64,000 bases of DNA from Aldrovandia affinis (Eukaryota; Chordata; Actinopteri; Notacanthiformes; Halosauridae), in NCBI GenBank assembly GCA_029706075.1, contig JAINUG010000518.1:57501-121500 (forward strand), in the 5' to 3' direction. A model generated the notes under the pieces. That model saw nothing but the letters and a program-made list of their open reading frames with translations, made no database searches and was not told where the DNA came from. Both the position numbers and the translations under genes were made by a program. Below, piece by piece: positions 58,100 through 64,000 of this stretch. Every line of letters begins with the position of its first letter. The stretch's first letter is position 1.

Positions 58100-59838
58100 A
58101 TCCTTCTCGCCCCTCCCTGACTCAGACATCCTTCAACTTGTCCTTCCTCACCGTCCCACCACCTGCCCTCTTGATCCCATTCCTTCCCCCCTCTTCCAGT
58201 CCATTGCTATGGACATCCTCCCCTTTGTCTCCAATGTCATTAACTCCTCTCTTTCCTCTGGCTCTGTCCACTCTTCCCTTAAATGTGCTCATTTTGTCCC
58301 CCTCCTCAAAAAACCCTCTCTGAATCCTGCTGTTATTTCAAACTACCGACCTGTCTCTCTCCTCCCATTCCTTTCCAAAACGTTAGAGCGGGCTGTCTAT
58401 AACCAACTGTCTACTCATCTCTCACAGAACGATTTGCTTGATCCCAACCAATTTGGGTTCAGAGCAGGCCACTCCACAGAGACCGCTCTCCTTGCTGTCA
58501 CTGAGGCTCTTCATGGGGCTAAGTCCCAATCCCTTAGCTCTGCCCTACTCCTCCTCGACCTGTCGGCGGCATTCGACACGGTGGACCACCGGATCCTGCT
58601 CTCATCTCTCGTCGAGATGGGAATCTTTGGATCTGCGTTGACATGGTTCGAGTCCTACCTGGCTGACCGGTCCTACCAGGTGGCCTGGAGAGGATCCCTC
58701 TCCTCTCCCCACACCCTCTCTACTGGAGTCCCGCAGGGCTCGGTGCTAGGCCCCGTCCTATGTTCTCTGTACACCAAGTCACTTGGCTCTGTTAGTTCTG
58801 CTCATGGTTTTTCCTATCAGTGTTATGCTGATGACACACAACTGGTCCTCTCCTTCTCTCCATCTGATACCCAGGTCCCGGCACAGATCTCTGCATGCCT
58901 GGCTGACATCTCCACTTGGATGTCCGCCCACCACCTGAAGCTGAATCTGGGGAAGACTGAGCTGCTCTTCCTCCCAGCGAAGGGCTCCCCGATGATTGAT
59001 GCGTCAATCACCGTGGAAGGCTCCATAGTGTCTCCGTCTCAGTCGGCCAGGAGTCTTGTGGTAACCCTGGACAACCAGCTGTGCTTCTCGAGCCATATTG
59101 CAGCGATCACTCGGACCTGCCGTTTCTCCCTCCACAACATCCGGAGGATCCGACTGTTCCTCACCCAAGAGGCCACTCAACTCCTGGTCCAGGCCCTGGT
59201 GATCTCACGTCTGGACTACTGCAATTCCTTACTGGCAGACCTTCCGGCCTGCGCCATCAAGCCACTGCAACTTGTCCAGAACGCTGCCGCTCGTCTGGTT
59301 TTCAACCAGCCGAAGTTCACCCACGTCACCCCTCTACTCTCCTCTCTGCACTGGCTCCCCATCGCAGCACGCATCAGATTCAAGTCACTGGTGCTTGCTT
59401 TTCAAAGCCAGAGGTACTGCTCCCCATACCTCCAGTCACTCATCACTCCCTACACACCTCCCAGACCCCTCCGCTCCGCCTCCTCGGGTAAACTGACAGT
59501 CCCTTCCCTCCAGGCGCCTGGCAGCCGTTCCTCGTGGTCTCGCCTCTTCTCTGTCCTGATCCCTCGCTGGTGGAACGACCTTCCGCAATCGGTCAGGACC
59601 ACAGAGTCACTTGCGATCTTCCGCAAGAGACTCAAAACCCACCTCTTCAGACTCCACTACCACTGAACTCTGTCCATCTAGCTAAATTGTCTTCACCGCT
59701 GTTTACTTGTTCAACACTATACTCCCAAAAACAAAACAAAAAACAAACAAAAATCACTAACCTTTTCCTTCCCGGTGTTACAGGTATGGTACGCAGATGC
59801 CTGCAATGATGTCTATTGCTGTATTCCTGCACTGATCT
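58099..59838 (+). mobile_element. 5'-truncated L2 LINE with open RT reading frame
   Basis: The open frame to 59666 encodes LSKTLERAVYNQLSTHL, FGFRAGHSTETALLAVTEAL, LLLDLSAAFDTVDHRILLSS, STGVPQGSVLGPVL, QCYADDTQLVLSFSPSD, HHLKLNLGKTELLFLPAKG, PRWWNDLPQSVRTTESLAIF and LKTHLFRLHYH, then stop. The catalytic motifs AFDTVDH and YADD are intact. The endonuclease half is missing. The expected 3' tail is displaced to 63309-63402 by a later insertion. It shares its family with the 36.9-41.4-kb element. Confidence 0.92.
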
Positions 59839-61014
59839 CAATCAATCAATCAATCAATCTTTATTTTTGTATAGCGCCATTTACAAACAGGTTGTCACAC
59901 AGCGCTTCACAATTGGCATTTTCCAGAGGGAATCAAAAAACCAGAAAACCATTGGAGCCAATGTAGGAAACTGGAAAATTATTCCCTGACCCCTTAAAAG
60001 GCGGTCGAGATGAACTCCTGGAAAATTGTGGGATACAGAGAAAAACAACACAAATAGTCCTTGAGGCTCATGTGGTTTAACAGACCACTGGAAGGGCATT
60101 CTAAGTGTAGGAGTGGGGTGGACCTCATCCCTCCAGATACCAGGGCAGGGCGGGGGATGGAACCAGCAGCTAGGGTCTGGGCCAGCGGCATCCGGCTAAC
60201 ACATGGCAGGGGTGGGGGTTGACTCTGGGGCAGGTGAGCTCCGGGCAGGTGCCACGAAGCCGGGAGAAAAGAGGAAAGGTGCAATTATGACTATGATAAA
60301 TATCATACCGGATCAGGGGGAAGAGTAGTGATAACACTCTTGCACCAGCAGAAGTAATCTAGCGCAGCATAACTAATTAGGTGAGTGGCACAGGGAGCAT
60401 GCAGCCATGAGGGCACTCAGAGACCATCCCACCACATCATCAGCAGTCCTGATAGGGGCGGATCATCACTAATGATTGGTGACAGTAAGGATAGCTCATT
60501 GCACCAGAAGGCTCTATTGCTAAGCCCCCTCCACATCTGCACCTAATGACTATAAGAGAGACTAAAGAGATGTGTTTTTAACCTAGACTTGAAAATTGAG
60601 ACCGTGTCTGACTCCTTCACAGAGATGGGTAGACTGTTCCACAGTAAAGGAGCTCTATAGGAGAAAGCTCTGCCACCTGCTGTGTTTTTTTATATTCTAG
60701 GGACTACCAAGTTGCCTGCATCTTGTGAGCGAAGTGAACGTGGGGGATTCTACGGATGAAGTAGATCCGTCAAGTAAGAGGGTGCAAGTCCATGCAACAC
60801 CTTATAAGTTAAGAGGAGTACCTTATAGTCTACACGATAGTTTATAGGAAGCCAGTGAAGTGACGCTAACACAGGACTAATGTGCTCATATTTCTTTGTT
60901 CTAGTCAGGATCCTTGCAGCAGCATTCTGTATGAGTTGTAGGCTCCTGAGTGAGGCATTGGAACAGCCAGACAGTAATGCATTGCAATAGTCTAATCCTT
61001 GTTCAAGTCAACCA
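59839..61014 (-). mobile_element. CR1/Rex1-like LINE, 3' part, inserted in the L2
   Basis: On the plus strand it starts with its tail: CAATCAATCAATCAATC, then TTTATTTTTGTATAGCGCC. A 3' UTR-like region runs to about 60540. RT C-terminal traces follow on the minus strand, of the form FSYRAPLLWNSLPISVKES-, then FKSRLKTHLFSL, then HWLPINYRVDYKVLLLTYKV and LHGLAPSYLTDLL. The frame is broken in places. Confidence 0.75.
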
Positions 61015-61611
61015 AAGATTTGGCAAGTACTCTCCTCTGCATTTTTTCTTTCCTTCCAATGGTGTCTTTTTTTTTTTTTTTTCCCCGGGAGAAGCCTGCT
61101 ATTCTCATCTCTTAACAGGAAGGACTGCACTTGTTTCTTTCTTTCTTGAGCAGTGGTTTTTCGTTTTGACTGTTTTGCTTCTGTGTTTGTGTCTGCATTT
61201 TTATCCGTATTCCGTCTTTGCACCAAACGTTGATTCCTTTGTTTAAACCTATCTGCTTTTCTTTTTTCAGCTTCGAGTTGCTTCACTAACTTTTCATTTT
61301 GCATCCTTAGCTTCCTCAGTTGTTTTGTCACAGAAGATCTTCTCCTCACTCTTTTGGGCGGCTCAACAGTTTCTCCGCATGCTTTTTTCTCCTGATATCT
61401 GTGGGGGGAAATTGAAACCAACCATGACTTGTGAAACGATGAAGCATTGATCATGTCATGAAACATGAAACCTTTCAATTCTTGCACTAGAATAACATTT
61501 GGTAGCTTGTCAAATTTACTTTATGCGTCTCTCTGTCAGGATGTCCTCTCTCCTCCTAGGATCTGCATTTAGCCTCTCCCTATACTTCCTGGTCCTGTCC
61601 TTGCTTGTCAT
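61008..61611 (-). CDS. Two-exon basic coiled-coil protein fragment, family uncharacterised
   Basis: Exon 1 (61520-61611) encodes MTSKDRTRKYRERLNADPRR, then REDILTERRI, with donor AAA|GTAAAT. Exon 2 (61008-61398, acceptor CCCCACAG) continues in phase as KYQEKKACGETVEPPKRV, then a coiled coil (VTKQLRKLRMQNEKLVKQLE, then AEKRKADRFKQRNQRLVQRR). The frame ends in the flanking target copy, so the 3' part is missing. The RKYRERL-NADP start resembles a repeated family of uncharacterised fish and invertebrate proteins that may be transposon-encoded. The full-length members I recall are much longer. Function is unknown. Confidence 0.5.
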
Positions 61612-63110
61612 CTCTCTCAGCCTCTTAGACCTTCAACATGGATTTTAAATATAGCCTAAACAAAACAGAGTAGGAAGGTTTTATTTGTGGGGTCTGTCAA
61701 TTCTGAGAGTAAGAGAAAAAGGGAAAACTTTAAGGGAAAATGCAAAAATTACTACTACAATTGGCTACTTAGGGTTGTGAGGGAAGTTAGGAAGGAAGCA
61801 GGGGAGTTGGGAGACGGGAGGTTAGGAGCGAGGAGGTGAAGAAGGAGGGAGGTTGATTGGGAGGGGAGGTTAGGAGGGAGGAGGGGAGGTAGGTTAGGAA
61901 GGTTGTGGGGAGTAGGAGGGTGAGGGAGGTTGGGGGTGAGAGGGAGGTGAGGGGGAGGGAGGGAGGTGAGGGGGGAGGGAGGGGTTGGGTGGAGGTGAGG
62001 AAGGAGGGAGGTTGGGGGGATTTGGCGGGAGGAGGGGGGGGAGGTTGGGGGGAGAGAGGGAGGTTGGGGGGAGGTTAGAAGGGATGGAAGAGGGGAGGGA
62101 GGGAGGTTGGGGGAGGTTTGAATGGAGGTAGGGAGGTTTGGAAGGAGAGCGGGATGGGTTTCTACTAGGGATGTCGATTTAATTTTGTCCCATCACAGCA
62201 GTGTACAACGCACACTACAATATATAACCGTTAAACCGATAAGATATATCCGGTTAATTCATAATGAATGGTTAGCCATCAACATCCCTAGTTTCTACCC
62301 CTTGATACAGCCTATGTCCACTGGTGTGACAGTCATTTCCACCAGTGTGACGCTGTCACACTATAGGACAGTGCCGTCACACTAGTGGACATTTTCAAGA
62401 TCAAGGCCAGTTTGCGGCCTAGCTATATGACTGACAGTCTTCAACCCTAGCTAACAGTGTAAGGTTTACATTCTTTTTTATAGTCAATAAATATTTATTG
62501 ATAAAAAAATTCAGATCAATACTTAAATAACGTCACACCAAAGGACTGCGTAAGTGATCCCATTTCCAACAGTGCACGGAAATAGCAATATTATGAAAAT
62601 ATTTGAGACAGAACTCACCTTGTGTAGAGTCCATGTGGTCCAGTGATGTCTTCTGTACTTCCTGGATGAAGAAGGACCCTCTCAGTAATAGGGTGCCCAA
62701 ATTAATCCCTGTTTATATCTACAGAATGGTGTCACACCAGGTGGACACCAGTTTTGAGGACAAAATGTAATGTGTCATAATTATTTTAATTGGTGACCTT
62801 AAGCCTTATAACCTATAGTTTCATTAAGTTTACACTCCTACTATATATATTCAAGTGTTTTTATGTATTTAGTGTCATTTTTCATTTAGTTACAGTAGTT
62901 TTAAGATTAGCAATGCTACCCAGGACAGTCACACCGGTGGACAAATGTCATGTTTAAAACAAAATATTGACCAATTTGAATTAAAATGCTCATTTTTTAC
63001 AGATGTATTAGTTAAATAAAATTGAACAGTTTATAAAATCAGAGATTTTAATAAAATATTACCAATTATTATTAATATTTGTCACCATGAACACAAAAAT
63101 GGAGCGTCAC
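61015..63110 (-). mobile_element. 2.1-kb insertion with possible 8-bp target duplication and a two-exon gene
   Basis: GTCAACCA flanks it at 61007-61014 and 63111-63118, and removing it restores a continuous LINE. I see no convincing inverted ends. It carries a purine-rich minisatellite (about 61790-62160), several copies of a GTCACAC-GTGGAC motif (62316-62942) and the coiled-coil gene at 61008-61611. An 8-bp duplication would suit a hAT or P-like element, or a retrocopy-like event. The class is unknown. Confidence 0.5.
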
Positions 63111-63308
63111 GTCAACCACCCATGTACCAATTTTTCTGCATCTATTAATGACAGGAAATCCCTAATTTTGGCAATATTCCTCAGGTGAAAAAAGGCTACT
63201 CTGGAAATGTTTTTGATGTGACTATCAAATGAGAGACCAGGATCTATAGTAACACCAAGGTCTTTTACCACCAAACGTGCAGCAACAGAGCAACCATCCA
63301 GATTAAGA
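63111..63308 (-). mobile_element. CR1/Rex1-like LINE, displaced upstream part
   Basis: This continues the 59839-61014 element after the 61015-63110 insertion. It reads TTTTTCTGCATCTATTAATG, then ACTCTGGAAATGTTTTTGAT, then AACACCAAGGTCTTTTACC, a stretch typical of this LINE group. It ends where L2 sequence resumes at about 63309. Confidence 0.65.
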
Positions 63309-63415
63309 TGCGCTAACTATGATTGTTCCTACCATGTATTAATGCACATCTTGTAAGTCGCTCTGGATAAGAGCATCTGCTAAATGCTTAAAATGTAAAT
63401 GTTTTCAAATATTAA

Positions 63416-63447
<32 letters not shown>
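63309..63447 (+). repeat. Displaced 3' tail of the L2 copy, then (ATT)n
   Basis: CGCTAACTATGATTGTTCC, then TATTAATGCACATCTTGTAA, then GTCGCTCTGGATAAGAGCAT, then CTGCTAAATGC and an AAATGT tail. It aligns with the intact element's end (36890-36990) and completes the copy that breaks off at 59838. Confidence 0.85.
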
Positions 63448-63448
<1 letters not shown>

Positions 63449-63725
63449 ACAGCTTACTTCAAATGTGCATTAGACGGGCTTAAAATGAAAGTGCCAAGCC
63501 ACAAGGTCACAGGGATTATGAAAAGTTTTGCAGGATGGGGCTTATTGCATTTGCTCCCTCCTATATTGTATATTATCCCAGTGTAGGGTATGAAGCATAA
63601 AGACCTCTGCTAAATAAGAGGTGCTTATTTGCATTGATTAAAATGGATTTATAAGTCGTGTAGGTGCACCGCTACTGTTTCTAAGCACTTCCTAATAGTG
63701 CTGGATCCTGGCATGGATCTGCATG
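63448..63725. other. Stretch without recognised gene
   Basis: No exon or repeat is identified between the L2 tail and the piggyBac end. Confidence 0.5.
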
Positions 63726-63729
63726 TTAA

Positions 63730-64000
63730 CCCTCTGAGGTCCGTGCTAAGCTTTGAGATGGTTTTTGTTTTTGGCATGGTCTGATATTTATCTCAATTTC
63801 ATCAACTTAACACACACTTACTCCAAAGTGTTTGATATTTTTATTTGAAGGACAATCACAGCTACATTTGTATGCCATCAATAGTTTGGTCAGTATCATA
63901 TGCAGCTTGTAAATAGATCTACAAACACACAAGTTAAAAATAGCAAATTTTTCTGCTGTCACAAAAGTTGTGAAAGCACACACTAAACTATAGTGACGAA
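63730..64000 (+). mobile_element. Second piggyBac copy, cut by the window end
   Basis: It starts CCCTCTGAGGTCCGTGCTAA after TTAA (63726-63729). It follows the 19834 element closely for all 271 visible bases, with only a few differences. The rest lies outside the window. Confidence 0.9.

Overview
ORGANISM. The window looks like a teleost fish chromosome. It has spliced vertebrate genes (a KRAB/SSXRD/PR-SET PRDM9-type gene and a TAFA chemokine-like gene). It is also dense in fish repeats: L2 and CR1/Rex1-like LINEs, tRNA-derived SINEs that share the L2 3' tail, and hAT, piggyBac, Tc1 and pogo/Tigger-like DNA transposons. There are long CT/GA, CA and other microsatellites. I see no bacterial or phage gene organisation, and I cannot name the species.

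LAYOUT. The dominant feature is an inverted duplication. Bases 1-22720 are repeated in reverse complement at 22845-46106 around a 124-base unpaired centre (22721-22844). The left arm is cut off by the window edge, so the palindrome is larger than what is seen. Arm identity is about 97-99% in the blocks I compared by eye. The arms differ by discrete events. The right arm alone has a 4.5-kb L2 insertion (36877-41378), a Tigger-like element (35061-35554) and a SINE fragment (44149-44252). The left arm alone has a 1.8-kb piggyBac insertion at TTAA (19834-21642) and an expanded 29-bp repeat. The right arm has lost about 1.19 kb (left 9612-10797) and about 1.07 kb (left 16693-17766).

PRDM9. Each arm carries the 5' half of a PRDM9-type gene: a start exon, KRAB, linker exons, an SSXRD-like exon and the first PR/SET exon. 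Both copies are transcribed toward the palindrome centre. The rest of the PR/SET domain and the zinc-finger array are not present. A frameshift in the KRAB exon is shared by both arms. Later lesions are arm-specific: exon 2 is lost on the right, and exon 5 is frameshifted on the left. I read both as pseudogenes duplicated after the first lesion.

RIGHT-HAND UNIQUE REGION (46.1-64 kb). It starts with the rest of a hAT transposase whose insertion lies between degenerate NLR leucine-rich-repeat fragments. Next comes a long GA tract. Two exons of a TAFA-family gene lie on the minus strand (53505-53654 and 49631-49755), separated by SINEs and a pogo/Tigger-like element. A Tc1-like element follows that is split by a hAT MITE, itself split by a SINE. 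The end is a three-level nest: an L2 LINE split by a CR1/Rex1-like LINE, itself split by a 2.1-kb insertion that carries a two-exon coiled-coil protein gene of unknown role. A second piggyBac copy begins at 63730 and runs off the window.

HOW IT FITS TOGETHER. There is no operon-like co-operation. The scientific content is a recent, structurally eroding palindrome that holds paired remains of the gene family that directs meiotic recombination. The paired arms also give filled and empty versions of several transposon insertion sites.
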